Shown here: one piece after another, positions 1-7,725 of the stretch
Layout of the letters: each line of letters opens with the position of its first letter
Numbering within the stretch: the stretch's first letter is position 1
NCBI GenBank assembly: GCA_005880175.1
Contig: VBJR01000050.1
Location: 1,619-19,593, forward strand
Reading direction: 5' to 3'
DNA length: 17,975 bases
DNA from: Chloroflexota bacterium
GTDB taxonomy: Bacteria; Chloroflexota; Dormibacteria; Dormibacterales; Dormibacteraceae
The notes under the pieces: model-generated
Database searches by the model: none
What the model was told of the DNA's origin: nothing
The model's input: the letters and a program-made list of their open reading frames with translations, nothing else
Position numbers and translations under genes: made by a program

Positions 1-311
1 AAGTCCGTCTCCGCGACCGGCGGGTCCTCGCCGCGGTCGCTGTGCCAGCCCACGCGCGCGGCGGTGGCGAGCTCCACGACGCCGCCCAGCGACTCCAGGA
101 GGCCGGCCATCCACGTGGCGCGGCGCATCTCCCCGTCGGTGAACACCCCGACGCCGGCCTCGCGCTGCAGCGCGATCGCGGCCTGAGCCGCCTCGTCCTC
201 CAGCCGGCGGAGGCCCTCCTCGTCGAGCTCGCCCCGCGCGCAGGCGGCGCGGGCCCGCAGCAGCTCGGGCGGCCGGAGCAGGCTGCCGACGTGCTCGGCA
301 TGAACGCTCAC
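1..311 (-). CDS. MetE-like cobalamin-independent methionine synthase family protein (partial, N-terminus)
   Basis: Only the first ~103 residues lie in the window; the gene runs off the left edge. Reading the minus strand from a GTG at 311 gives an N-terminus with HVGSLLRP, then TDGEMRRATW about 40 residues further on. Both are characteristic of the MetE C-terminal-domain family (COG0620, UROD/MetE-like TIM barrel), whose full-length members transfer a methyl group from methyl-tetrahydropteroylglutamate to homocysteine. Short stand-alone paralogues like this often have unknown methyl donors, so the substrate is not assigned. The GTG was chosen because the family usually begins a few residues before HVGSL, and the nearby ATG 8 nt upstream is out of frame and hits a stop at once. 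No strong Shine-Dalgarno is visible. It starts 37 nt after the DUF72 stop on the same strand, so the two are probably co-transcribed. Confidence 0.8.
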   Translation of the reverse strand, partial: MSVHAEHVGSLLRPPELLRARAACARGELDEEGLRRLEDEAAQAAIALQREAGVGVFTDGEMRRATWMAGLLESLGGVVELATAARVGWHSDRGEDPPVAETD

Positions 312-348
312 GCCGACATCGTGGCAGATTCGCCGCGCCGGCGGCCGC

Positions 349-1122
349 TCAGACCGCCACGTGGACCTCGGCCGGCTCCGGCACCCGGGTCGGGCGCAGG
401 CCCGCCCGCCGGGCCAGCCTGGCGAACGTCACCGCGTCCCGGATGGCGCAGGCGCGGGCGTCGTTGTTGAAGTAGCAGAAGACGTCGGCGCCGGCGCCCC
501 ACAGCGACGCGATCCGCTCCGCCCACGTCGCCAGCGCCCGCTCGCCGTAGCACGGCCTCGGCGTCGCCCGGCCCTCGTGGAAGCGCACGAAGCCCCAGTC
601 CGCCGTCCGCCACACCGGCGTGCTCCGGCGCGGCGAGTCCGCCAGGACCAGCGCCGCGCCGCGCTCCTCCAGCAGCGACCGCAGCCCGTCGCCGAACCAC
701 GAGTCGTCGCGCGGCTCCACCGCCACCCGGACGCCGGACGGGAACCGGTCCAGCGTGTCGGCCAGCCGGCCCAGGTCCGCCGGCAGCGTGGGCGGGAGCT
801 GGAGCAGCACCGGCCCCAGCTTGCCGCCGAGGCCCCGGGCCCGCTCGAAGAACCGCCCCACCGGCTCCTCCGGCTCCCGCAGCCGCCGGATGTGGGTGAG
901 GTACCGGCTCATCTTGACCGCGAACACGAAGTCGTCCGGCGTCGCCTCCCGCCAGCGCTCGAACGTGGCCCGTTCCGGCAGCCGGTAGAAGGAGTTGTTC
1001 AGCTCGACCGTGGCGAACCGCTGCGCGAAGTGGCGCAGCCACCCGGACTGCGCCACTCCGCGGGGATAGAACGTGTTCCGCCAGTGCCGGTACTGCCAGC
1101 CCGACGTGCCGACGCACAGCAT
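349..1122 (-). CDS. DUF72 domain-containing protein (YecE-like)
   Basis: This 257-aa protein has the signature features of the DUF72/YecE family, a TIM-barrel fold of unknown biochemical function. It begins with VGTSGWQYRHWRNTFYP, followed by FATVELNNSFYRLP, FVFAVKMSRYLTH, LGPVLLQLPP and VAVEPRDDSW, and ends with a FCYFNNDA motif; these occur in the usual family order. The length is normal for the family (about 240-280 aa), so it appears intact. The ATG at 1122 directly precedes the conserved VGTSGW strand and is therefore the likely start. It lies only 10 nt after the stop of the upstream efflux transporter gene and 37 nt before the MetE-like start, suggesting one minus-strand transcript. 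No specific role can be assigned, and nothing in the sequence links it mechanistically to the transporter. Confidence 0.92.
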   Translation of the reverse strand: MLCVGTSGWQYRHWRNTFYPRGVAQSGWLRHFAQRFATVELNNSFYRLPERATFERWREATPDDFVFAVKMSRYLTHIRRLREPEEPVGRFFERARGLGGKLGPVLLQLPPTLPADLGRLADTLDRFPSGVRVAVEPRDDSWFGDGLRSLLEERGAALVLADSPRRSTPVWRTADWGFVRFHEGRATPRPCYGERALATWAERIASLWGAGADVFCYFNNDARACAIRDAVTFARLARRAGLRPTRVPEPAEVHVAV

Positions 1123-1132
1123 GCTTTCCGTT

Positions 1133-2767
1133 CTACGCGCTGATCGGCTCCTCGCAGGGCACCGGCTCGGGCACGCTCCGCGCCCGGCCCCGGGCGGCGA
1201 CCGCGACCAGCAGCGCGGCGGCCACGATCACCGCGATCGGGAGCACCAGCGTCGGCCGCATCGCCGCGACGAACGCGTGGGTGAACGTCGAGTGGGCGAG
1301 CTGCGTCAGCTCCTGGACGACCGGCGCCGGCAGCCCGGGCGGCACCGGCACGCTGCTCCCCGTCTGGCCGGCCCCGATCTCGAGCCCGCGGCCGGCGGCG
1401 TCGCTGAACGCCGCCACGAAGGGGGCCTGGAACTGGTCGGGGAGCTGGTGCGACGCGGCGACCGCCTGGTCGTGGAGCGACGTCGCCAGGCGGTTCTGGA
1501 GCAGCGCCCCGACGGAGGCGCTGGCCACCACGGCGCCCAGCTCCTGGATCGTGTTGAGCACGCCGGAGGCCACGCCGGCCAGGTCGGGCCGCAGGTCGCG
1601 GGTGGCCAGGTTGAACACGGGCGTCCAGATGAAGCCCATCCCGATCCCGCTGAGCACCAGCCCGGGCACGAAGTCCCACCGGCCGGAGTCGGCCCGCGCC
1701 GTCCAGGCGATGAACGCGGAGCCGGCCGCGAGCAGGAGCAGGCCGAGGACGAGCGCCCGCTTGGCGCCCAGGCGCGCGCCGGCCGGGCTGTTGGCGAAGC
1801 CCGAGCTGAACAGCATCGCGAGCGGCTGGACGGCCACGGTGAGGCCCGCCGCGATCGCGCTCAGGCCCAGCACCGACTGGTAGTAGATCGTCAGCGGCAG
1901 GTACAGGCCGACGACCGCGAACCCCATCGCGCACAGCACGAGGGCCATGACCGTGAAGTTGCGGTCCCGGAACACGGCGAACGGCAGCAGCGGCTCGCGG
2001 CCCTGCCGCAGCGCCTGGGTGACGAGGAACACCAGCAGCAGCGCCACGCCGGCGCCGATGATCTCCGGGATGGTCAGGGCGCCGGTGACGGTGCCCCAGT
2101 CGTAGCGCTGGCCCTCGATCAGGCCGAAGACCAGGCAGAACAGGCCCGCCGTCGCCAGCGCGACGCCGAGGAGGTCCAGGCGGTGGCGCCGCCCCGGCCG
2201 GAGGTCCGGCACGATCGCCAGCGCCGCGATCACGACGGCGATGCCGAGCGGCACGTTGACGAAGAAGATCCAGCGCCAGCCCACGTTGCTGACCAGGAAG
2301 CCGCCGACCGTCGGCCCGGCCACCACGGCCACGCCGGCCAGGATCCCGAAGACCGCGAACACGGGCCCCCGCCGCTCGGGCGGGAAGATGCCGAGCAGGA
2401 TCGCGAGGCTCTGCGGCGCCAGCATCGCGGCGCCCACGCCCTGGATGGCCCGGCCCACGATGAGCTGGGTCGGGTCCTGGGCGAGGCCGCTGAACACCGA
2501 GGCCGCCGTGAAGACCACCAGGCCGGCGACGAAGAGGTTGCGGGGGCCGAGCACGTCGCCGAGCCGGCCCGACGTGATCAGCAGCACCGCGTAGGCGAGG
2601 CTGTACGCGTTGAGCACCCAGAGCACCTGGTCGAGGCTGGCGTGGATGCCGTCCACCAGGCTCGGGATCGCGATGTTGACTATCGTGAGGTCGAGCAGCG
2701 TCATGAACAGGCCCAGGGCCAGCACCACGAGCACCGCCCACGGGTTCACGCGTGACGACGAGGACAT
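1133..2767 (-). CDS. MFS transporter, DHA2 (EmrB/QacA) drug-efflux family
   Basis: A 544-aa membrane protein with about 14 predicted hydrophobic helices, the size of DHA2 proton-coupled multidrug exporters. Family motifs are visible in order: LDLTIVNIAIPSL in helix 1, GRLGDVLGPR (motif A) in the loop after helix 2, GRAIQGVGAAMLAPQSLA, the antiporter motif C stretch GVAVVAGPTVGGF, and WRWIFFVNVPLG. The open frame continues far upstream through the padR gene, but the start is fixed at the ATG at 2767 by an AAGGAG Shine-Dalgarno 9 nt before it and by the position of helix 1. It follows a PadR-type repressor on the same strand after a 179-nt gap. That pairing is common for drug-inducible efflux pumps. 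The substrate cannot be read from the sequence. Confidence 0.93.
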   Translation of the reverse strand: MSSSSRVNPWAVLVVLALGLFMTLLDLTIVNIAIPSLVDGIHASLDQVLWVLNAYSLAYAVLLITSGRLGDVLGPRNLFVAGLVVFTAASVFSGLAQDPTQLIVGRAIQGVGAAMLAPQSLAILLGIFPPERRGPVFAVFGILAGVAVVAGPTVGGFLVSNVGWRWIFFVNVPLGIAVVIAALAIVPDLRPGRRHRLDLLGVALATAGLFCLVFGLIEGQRYDWGTVTGALTIPEIIGAGVALLLVFLVTQALRQGREPLLPFAVFRDRNFTVMALVLCAMGFAVVGLYLPLTIYYQSVLGLSAIAAGLTVAVQPLAMLFSSGFANSPAGARLGAKRALVLGLLLLAAGSAFIAWTARADSGRWDFVPGLVLSGIGMGFIWTPVFNLATRDLRPDLAGVASGVLNTIQELGAVVASASVGALLQNRLATSLHDQAVAASHQLPDQFQAPFVAAFSDAAGRGLEIGAGQTGSSVPVPPGLPAPVVQELTQLAHSTFTHAFVAAMRPTLVLPIAVIVAAALLVAVAARGRARSVPEPVPCEEPISA

Positions 2768-2890
2768 GGTCGAACGCTCCTTGCTCAGAGTGAGGTCTGT
2801 GTTCACCCGCGGAGCGCGGCCCGGTATGCTGGCGGTGATCGACTGCCGGGCTGGGCCTGCTCGCGGCGGGACCGACTCGGAGGTGACCCT

Positions 2891-2916
2891 CGGCGGCGGG
2901 CGGCAACCCGCCGCCG
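2891..2916. repeat. Perfect 10-bp inverted repeat between padR and the MFS gene
   Basis: CGGCGGCGGG (2891-2900) pairs perfectly with CCCGCCGCCG (2907-2916) across a 6-nt loop. It lies in the 179-nt gap between the padR stop and the transporter start. No T-tract follows on either strand, so it is not a classical intrinsic terminator. It could be a weak attenuator or a chance GC-rich palindrome. Confidence 0.4.
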
Positions 2917-2946
2917 GGGCCGTGCCCGCTAGGCCATCCCCTCGTC

Positions 2947-3606
2947 CTACTCGCCGCCGTCGAGCGCCTTCACGGGCCGCGCAGTCAGGTCCAGAGGGCG
3001 GCCGCCGCTGGCGAGGTCGGCGTACTCCGTCCGCAGCTGCTCGTGAGTCCACGCCAGCCGGCCGGTGCGCAGGTCCTCGACCAGGCCCCGCATCCAGTCC
3101 AGCTCGGCCTGCCGCAGGGCCAGGGCGAGCTCGGCCTCGACGCTGAAGATGCGCGGGAGCACGCCCTCCAGGCGGCGCATGGCCGTCTGCATGGCGGCGA
3201 CCTCGCTCTCCAGCCGGAGCAGGCGGCTCTCCAGCTGGAGCCGGGCGTCGTCCGCCTCCAGGATCGGCAGGACGGAGAGCGCCTGGACCACCTGCGGGAA
3301 GTCGTTGGCGGGCGTGGCGAGCATCTCGCGCATCCACTCCTCGAGCTCCTCGCGGCCGTTCGGCGTGATGCGGTACACGGTCCGCTCCGGGAACTTGCCC
3401 TCGCGGGTGGTCTCGACCGGCTCCACGAGGCGAGCGCGCTCCAGGCGCTCGATGGTGCGGTACAGCGAGCCCGGGCGGAGATCGACATATTCGCCCTTGC
3501 CGCGTTCGCGGACCAGGCGGCGCATCTCGTACGGGTGCATGTCCCGCTCGAAGAGCAGTGACAGGATGGCCAGCGCCCAGGGGCTTCGGAAGGAAGGGGT
3601 ACTCAT
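2947..3606 (-). CDS. PadR-family transcriptional regulator
   Basis: A 219-aa regulator with an N-terminal PadR winged helix (about residues 1-90) and a C-terminal helical half with a coiled-coil look (about 110-190), as in PadR subfamily-2 proteins that dimerise through a Vir-like C-terminal domain. Diagnostic stretches are ALAILSLLFERDMHPYEMRR, LRPGSLYRTIERLE (recognition helix) and ERTVYRITPNGREELEEWM (wing). The ATG at 3606 is preferred over an in-frame TTG six bases upstream, because GAGGAG lies 10 nt before the ATG and only 4 nt before the TTG. The downstream efflux gene on the same strand is the most likely target, with induction by the pump's substrate. Repeats just upstream suggest autorepression. 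The ligand is unknown. Confidence 0.93.
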   Translation of the reverse strand: MSTPSFRSPWALAILSLLFERDMHPYEMRRLVRERGKGEYVDLRPGSLYRTIERLERARLVEPVETTREGKFPERTVYRITPNGREELEEWMREMLATPANDFPQVVQALSVLPILEADDARLQLESRLLRLESEVAAMQTAMRRLEGVLPRIFSVEAELALALRQAELDWMRGLVEDLRTGRLAWTHEQLRTEYADLASGGRPLDLTARPVKALDGGE

Positions 3607-3607
3607 T

Positions 3608-3644
3608 TGCAACTAGCTCCTCTGCAACTATAAGCTTGGAAGCT
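3608..3644. promoter_or_regulatory. Candidate PadR operator: direct repeats plus palindromic arms
   Basis: TGCAACTA occurs twice, at 3608-3615 and 3623-3630, 15 bp apart. An imperfect palindrome with arms AGCTT and AAGCT follows at 3633-3644. The direct repeats flank the GAGGAG ribosome-binding site of padR, so a bound repressor would block its expression. PadR proteins typically bind AT-richer palindromes upstream of their own gene. The assignment rests on position and repetition only. Confidence 0.4.
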
Positions 3645-3668
3645 AGCTGCGCGCAAGTGGAGTGGCGG

Positions 3669-4686
3669 TCAGACCTCCAGGTCGGCCAGGGAGCTCCAGA
3701 CCTCCACCTTGGTCCGGACCCGCCGCACGACCTCGTCGGCGAAGTCGGTCGTGCTGGCGTGGCCGCCCAGGTCCGCCGTCTTGACGCCGTCGGACACCGC
3801 CTCCAGCGTCGCCTCGTAGATCGCCCGCGACGCGGCGTGGCACGCCCGGCCCGGCATGTAGTGCAGCACGCTCGCGACGGCCAGGATCATCGCCATCGGG
3901 TTGGCGACGTTCTTGCCCTCGAGGGCGGGCGCCGTGCCGTGCGGGGCCTCGCTCATCGCCACGCGGACCTGGCCGGCGTCGTCGAACGCGAGCAGGACCG
4001 ACTCGGCGCAGCGGGTCGCCGGTGGTCGCCAGCAGCAGCGCGTAGGTGGCGTCGATCAGCCGCGGCTCGTACCGGACGTCCGGGTTGGCCGTCGCCGCCC
4101 GGTCCATCTCCTCCTTGAACATGCCCTCGTAGACCGGGCTGACCGTCCACTTGGGCCCGCCGAATACGCTGGCGCCGAACCGGCGGGCGTGGGCGAACGC
4201 GTACTCCGCCACGATCCGGCACGTGCGCCGGCTGACCCGCTCGGTGCGGTACGCCCACTCCTCCAGCCCGTCGCCCTCACGCCACTCGCGGGCCCCGTAG
4301 GCGTCGTCCACGGCCATGCGGATGACCGAGATGGGCGCGTAGACGGCGGCCGGCGGCCTGACGCCCGGGATGCGGCGGCCGGTCCGCACGATCACGCGGC
4401 CGTCCACCGCCGCCCGCAGGACGGCGTTGGGGCTGCCCACGTCGCCGGGGTCCTCGGGCGTGATCGTCGCCGCCTTGAGGCCGAAGCCGGCCTCCCGGAG
4501 CGCGCCGGCGGCCTCCAGGACGACCTGGTTTCGAGTCGCCCGCCGGCGGGAAAGAGATAGGTCGTAGTGCTGCAGCGTCACCCCGGCGCCGATCACGTCG
4601 CGCTCGAGGAGCCGGAGCGCCTGGAGCAGGAGCTCCTCGCCGGTCTGGTCTCCGTGGAGGACGACCATGTTCTTCGGCCCGGACAT
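3669..4686 (-). pseudogene. Isocitrate/isopropylmalate dehydrogenase-family gene, frameshifted
   Basis: The first ~220 codons (from ATG 4686) encode an NAD(P)-dependent beta-decarboxylating dehydrogenase: HGDQTGEELL at the N-terminus, TITPEDPGDVGSPNAVLR, IRTG-like VIVRTGRRIPGV, and the central VFGGPKWTVSPVYEGMF and LIDATYALLLATTGDP. After about 4005-4030 the frame changes. The remainder (AMSEAPHGTAPALEGKNVANP, then MAMILAVASVLHYM) continues in another frame to the stop at 3669. The span is 1018 nt, one base over a multiple of three. The segment that should lie at the junction, containing the GDxxSD metal-binding aspartates, is absent, so this looks like a small deletion plus frameshift rather than a single-base error. 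The exact substrate class (isocitrate, isopropylmalate or a relative) is not certain. No Shine-Dalgarno is obvious at 4686; an ATG seven codons further in is an alternative start. Confidence 0.8.
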
Positions 4687-4748
4687 GCTCGGCTATGTTA
4701 GGAGGGCGGGGACTCGGTCCCTCGGCACGGGTTGGCTGGCCGCGCGTC

Positions 4749-4799
4749 GGCCGTCCATGAGGGTGGGAACGCGTGGACGGCCCACGCTCCAACGTCCAC
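4749..4799. repeat. Two mutually exclusive inverted repeats upstream of rpmG
   Basis: GGCCGTCCA (4749-4757) can pair with TGGACGGCC (4774-4782), while GTGGACG (4773-4779) can instead pair with CGTCCAC (4793-4799). The central arm is shared, so the two hairpins exclude each other. The region lies between the divergent dehydrogenase start and the rpmG promoter-like hexamer. The function is unknown. Confidence 0.4.
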
Positions 4800-4850
4800 C
4801 CGAGCGCCAGCACGAGGAAGACGGGACGGATGGCGTCCGATCTGTTAGTA

Positions 4851-4876
4851 TTGACAACGCCTAGGACAACTAGGCT
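4851..4876 (+). promoter_or_regulatory. Candidate rpmG-secE-nusG-rplA promoter with inverted repeat
   Basis: A perfect -35 hexamer TTGACA (4851-4856) lies 52 nt upstream of the rpmG start. The best -10 is only TAGGCT (4871-4876) after a short 14-nt spacer, so the promoter assignment is tentative. A 6-bp inverted repeat, GCCTAG (4859-4864) and CTAGGC (4870-4875), occupies the spacer and could be a regulator site. Confidence 0.4.
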
Positions 4877-4908
4877 TCTTTTTGTCCCCCAGCCAGGAAG
4901 ATTGACCT

Positions 4909-5058
4909 ATGGAAACGATCATCACCCTCCAGTGCGGCGACTGCAAGCGCCGGAACTACACGACGGTCAAGAACAAGAAGAACGACCCTGACCGTATGGA
5001 GCTCAAGAAGTACTGCCGCTGGTGCCGGCGCCACACCTCCCATCGGGAGACCCGGTAG
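4909..5058 (+). CDS. rpmG: 50S ribosomal protein L33
   Basis: A 49-aa basic protein of the normal L33 length. It has two CxxC pairs (CGDC near residue 9 and CRWC near residue 36) that form a zinc ribbon, so this is the zinc-binding C+ form of L33. Further family marks are RRNYTT, the KNKKN stretch and the C-terminal HTSHRETR. The ATG at 4909 has AGGAAG about 8 nt upstream. L33 sits in the large subunit near the E site. Being first gene before secE and nusG is the standard bacterial arrangement; here it is 3 nt from the secE start, implying translational coupling. Confidence 0.96.
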   Translation: METIITLQCGDCKRRNYTTVKNKKNDPDRMELKKYCRWCRRHTSHRETR

Positions 5059-5061
5059 GCA

Positions 5062-5289
5062 GTGGCCATCCAGGCTCGGCGGCGGGTCCAGTCCGACCAG
5101 GCTCCTGGCGTCATCCGCTTCCTGCGGGACACCATCGACGAGCTGCGGAAGGTCGTTTGGCCGACCCCCCAGGAGTTGTACCGGTACACGCTGGTGGTGG
5201 TCGTGACGGTGGGCGTCATCGCCCTGTTCATCTTCGGGGTGGATTCGGCGCTGACGCAGCTGTCGCAGCACTTCATCTACAAGAAGTAA
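5062..5289 (+). CDS. secE: Preprotein translocase subunit SecE
   Basis: A 75-aa SecE of the minimal single-helix type. The conserved amphipathic segment [20 protein letters not shown] (about residues 20-39) is followed by one transmembrane helix, [19 protein letters not shown] (about 42-60). SecE clamps SecY and stabilises the SecYEG protein-conducting channel in the cytoplasmic membrane. The only sensible start is a GTG three bases after the rpmG stop, with no clear Shine-Dalgarno of its own, so coupling to rpmG translation is likely. nusG follows after 16 nt, matching the nearly universal secE-nusG pair. Confidence 0.95.
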   Translation: MAIQARRRVQSDQAPGVIRFLRDTIDELRKVVWPTPQELYRYTLVVVVTVGVIALFIFGVDSALTQLSQHFIYKK

Positions 5290-5305
5290 GGAACAGGGTT
5301 TAGAG

Positions 5306-5866
5306 ATGGCAGCCGAGAGAGCCGACGTCGCGTCGGCCGCCGCCGAGGCCGAGTGGTACGTGATCCACGCGTACTCCGGGCACGAAGAGAAGGTCAAGAA
5401 GAACCTCGAGAAGCGGATCGAGTCCATGGACATGCAGGACCAGATCCTCGAGGTGTTCGTCCCGATGGAGGACGAGATCGAGATCAAGGACGGCAAGCGC
5501 CGGCACGTCCAGAAGCGGATCTTCCCGGGCTACGTCCTGGTCAAGATGGTCATGACGGACGAGTCCTGGTACGTCGTCCGCAACACGCCGGGCGTGACCA
5601 GCTTCGTCGGCTCCGGCAACAAGCCGGTCCCCCTGCAGGAGACCGAGCTCCGGTCGATCCTCAAGCAGGTGAAGCAGGAGCCTCAGATCCGCGTCGAGTT
5701 CCAGGTGGGCGAGAGCGTGCGCGTCGTGGACGGGCCGTTCGCCGACTTCCTGGGCAAGGTGGACGAGATCAACGCGGAGAAGGGCAAGCTCAAGGTCCTG
5801 GTGAACATGTTCGGCCGCGAGACGCCGGTGGAGCTGGACCTGCTCCAGGTGGAGAAGGTCCACTAG
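5306..5866 (+). CDS. nusG: Transcription termination/antitermination factor NusG
   Basis: A 186-aa NusG, the usual length. The N-terminal NGN domain (about residues 15-110) carries [14 protein letters not shown] and [12 protein letters not shown], which contact the RNA polymerase clamp. The C-terminal KOW domain (about 130-184) carries [17 protein letters not shown] and ends [10 protein letters not shown]; in other bacteria it contacts Rho or ribosomal S10. There is no long N-terminal extension of the kind found in Streptomyces NusG. NusG acts in the cytoplasm on elongating polymerase and couples transcription to translation. The next gene is rplA, 36 nt away; the normally intervening rplK is not there. 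Confidence 0.97.
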   Translation: MAAERADVASAAAEAEWYVIHAYSGHEEKVKKNLEKRIESMDMQDQILEVFVPMEDEIEIKDGKRRHVQKRIFPGYVLVKMVMTDESWYVVRNTPGVTSFVGSGNKPVPLQETELRSILKQVKQEPQIRVEFQVGESVRVVDGPFADFLGKVDEINAEKGKLKVLVNMFGRETPVELDLLQVEKVH

Positions 5867-5902
5867 CGCTCCCCGACGGAGGCCAGAGGAGTAGCGATCG
5901 AG

Positions 5903-6634
5903 ATGGCGAAGAGCAAGCACGGCAAGAAATACGCCGAGGCGCTGAAGAAGGTCGAGGACGCGCTGAGCGGCAACGGCGAGGCCGGTCTGACGCCCGTCAA
6001 AGCCTGCGAGGTGGCCAGGGACACGTCCACGGTCCGGTTCGACGCGACCGTCGAGGCGCACGTCCGCCTGGGCGTGGACGTCCGGCACGCGGACCAGATC
6101 GTCCGCGGCACCGTCTCGCTGCCCGCCGGCACCGGCAAGACCGTGCGCGTGCTCGCGTTCGTGGGCGGCGACAAGGCCCGCGAGGCGCAGGACGCCGGCG
6201 CCGACTTCATCGGCGGGGACGACCTCGTGCAGCGGATCCAGCAGGGCTGGACCGACTTCGACGTCGCGATCGCCACCCCGGACATGATGAGCAAGGTCGG
6301 CCCGCTGGGCCGCATCCTGGGCCCGCGCGGCCTGATGCCGAACCCGAAGTCCGGCACGGTCACGTTCGACGTCGGGCGGGCCGTTCGCGAGGTGAAGGGC
6401 GGCCGCGTCGAGTACCGCACCGACAAGGCCGGCATCGTCCACGTGGCGATCGGCAAGGCGTCGTTCCAGGCCGACGCGCTGGAGCAGAACCTCTCCGCGC
6501 TGGTGGACGCGCTGGTCCGGGCCAAGCCCGCGGCGGCGAAGGGCCAGTACCTGCGCTCGCTGTACCTGTCGACCACGATGGGTCCGTCGATCCCCGTGGA
6601 CGTCAAGGAAGCCGCGAAGCTGACGACGGCGTAG
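5903..6634 (+). CDS. rplA: 50S ribosomal protein L1
   Basis: A 243-aa L1 of normal length (230-240 aa) and complete. It begins with [14 protein letters not shown], contains the [11 protein letters not shown] strand, the central [21 protein letters not shown] signature (about residues 132-152), and [21 protein letters not shown]. The C-terminal [17 protein letters not shown] is also typical. L1 forms the mobile L1 stalk of the large subunit and, in many bacteria, represses its own operon by binding a leader that mimics its rRNA site. Here only 36 nt separate it from nusG, so no L1 leader fits immediately upstream. An AGAGGAG Shine-Dalgarno sits 10 nt before the ATG. A strong terminator follows. 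Confidence 0.97.
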   Translation: MAKSKHGKKYAEALKKVEDALSGNGEAGLTPVKACEVARDTSTVRFDATVEAHVRLGVDVRHADQIVRGTVSLPAGTGKTVRVLAFVGGDKAREAQDAGADFIGGDDLVQRIQQGWTDFDVAIATPDMMSKVGPLGRILGPRGLMPNPKSGTVTFDVGRAVREVKGGRVEYRTDKAGIVHVAIGKASFQADALEQNLSALVDALVRAKPAAAKGQYLRSLYLSTTMGPSIPVDVKEAAKLTTA

Positions 6635-6648
6635 GCGGCCGTCGCGAG

Positions 6649-6682
6649 TGAGCCCGCCCCTCCGGGGGCGGGCTCATTTTCT
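6649..6682 (+). terminator. Rho-independent terminator after rplA
   Basis: TGAGCCCGCCCC (6649-6660) pairs perfectly with GGGGCGGGCTCA (6665-6676) across a TCCG loop, followed by TTTTCTTCT. It ends the rpmG-secE-nusG-rplA transcript 14 nt after the rplA stop. The second arm overlaps the stop codon of the convergent methyltransferase gene; there is no T-tract in that direction, so it works mainly on the plus strand. Confidence 0.9.
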
Positions 6683-7717
6683 TCTGAGCAGGTACACCTG
6701 GGGGCGCTGGCCGCCCTGGAAGACCCGGAACGTCCGCTCCGGCTGCCACAGCTTCCTGGCGTCGTCCAGCGTCGCGTCGAACAGCCGGATCTCGTGGGTG
6801 ATGACCGCGAACCGGGCCCCCGGCGCGGCCATCCGGGCCGCCTCCTCCATCAGCATCGGGTAGAGCACCGAGTTCTCCCGGTGCGACCCGACCAGGTTGC
6901 CGTACGGCAGGTCCGCGCAGAGCACCGTGTACCGCGCCATGTCCAGGCCGGTGAGCACCGCGTCGGACTCCATCAGCCGCGCGGACCTGGCCACGCCCGC
7001 GGCCGCCAGGTTGGCCCGCGCCGCGTCCAGCGCCTCGCCGCTGATGTCCACGCCCAGCGCCTCCGCGGTCCGGCACAGCAGCAGCCGCTCGACCAGCAGG
7101 GTGGCCGAGCCGCACATCAGGTTGATGAAGCGGTCGTCGGGCCGGGGCTGGGTCAGGTCGATCATCGCCGCCGCGATCGTGGCGTTCAGCGCCCCCGGGT
7201 AGTTCGCGACCCGCCACGCCCGCGTGGACAGCGGCCGCGGCGAGAGCCGGAGCAGCGCCTCCCAGCCGTCGTCGGGGCGGCCGTTGGGCCGGATGCGGAT
7301 CAGCAGCTCGCCGTCGTCCGGGTCGTGCCGGAGGCCGGACTGGGCCTCCAGCTCGGTCGCCAGACGGCGGAACGTGGACGTGTCCCGGCCCGCCGCACCG
7401 AACCGGAACGTGCACAGCGTCCCTGGCGGGTGCAGCTGGCGGATCACCTGGATCCGCTCCAGGAGCGCCCGCAGGTTCTGGTTGCCCAGGAGCGCCGTGG
7501 GCCGCCGCCCGCTGAACGCGAGCCCCAGGTAGGCGGCGTGGGCGGTCCGCAGGCCGATCAGGTCGGAGAGCGGACCCTGGTACGCGAAGCGCAGGCTCGC
7601 GCGGCCGGTGTCGGCCAGCTGGCCGACCCGGCCTCTGAAGCACCGGCGCAGCTCGCGCGCCAGGATCGCCTCCATTCCGGGTAGGACGTCGCACTCCACG
7701 TCCCAGGCTTCAGGCAT
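6674..7717 (-). CDS. THUMP-type SAM-dependent RNA methyltransferase (TrmN/RlmKL-like)
   Basis: A 347-aa protein of the COG0116/UPF0020 class. The N-terminal half (about 1-150) resembles the ferredoxin-like plus THUMP module, beginning with ECDVLPGMEAILARELRR. The C-terminal half is a Rossmann methyltransferase: motif I FINLMCGSATLLVERLL (about 198-214), motif II EALGVDISGEALDAARANL, and catalytic motif IV as ADLPYGN, a variant of (D/N)PPY. The motif-IV type indicates an N2-guanine or other exocyclic amino target in tRNA or rRNA; the closest functional analogue is TrmN (m2G6 in tRNA), but the target is not proven. AAGGA lies 6 nt upstream of the ATG at 7717. It is convergent to rplA and divergent from rplJ, splitting the usual ribosomal cluster. 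Confidence 0.85.
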   Translation of the reverse strand: MPEAWDVECDVLPGMEAILARELRRCFRGRVGQLADTGRASLRFAYQGPLSDLIGLRTAHAAYLGLAFSGRRPTALLGNQNLRALLERIQVIRQLHPPGTLCTFRFGAAGRDTSTFRRLATELEAQSGLRHDPDDGELLIRIRPNGRPDDGWEALLRLSPRPLSTRAWRVANYPGALNATIAAAMIDLTQPRPDDRFINLMCGSATLLVERLLLCRTAEALGVDISGEALDAARANLAAAGVARSARLMESDAVLTGLDMARYTVLCADLPYGNLVGSHRENSVLYPMLMEEAARMAAPGARFAVITHEIRLFDATLDDARKLWQPERTFRVFQGGQRPQVYLLRRK

Positions 7718-7725
7718 CCGTGTCC

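Noticed and set aside
42..1143. Plus-strand open frames opposite the DUF72 and MetE-like genes
   Set aside because: They are shadows: both minus-strand products have clear family motifs, while these do not.
999..2906. Open frame of 635 codons overlapping the MFS gene on the same strand
   Set aside because: It is an alternative frame of the transporter with no hydrophobic helices and biased Arg/Pro/Gly composition.
2768..3337. Extension of the MFS reading frame upstream through padR
   Set aside because: The AAGGAG site and helix 1 place the start at 2767; the upstream residues are low-complexity and antisense-like in composition.
4687..4908. Possible tRNA gene upstream of rpmG, as often found before rpmG-secE
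   Set aside because: No T-loop consensus or cloverleaf-like set of stems could be found on either strand; only the two alternative hairpins are present.
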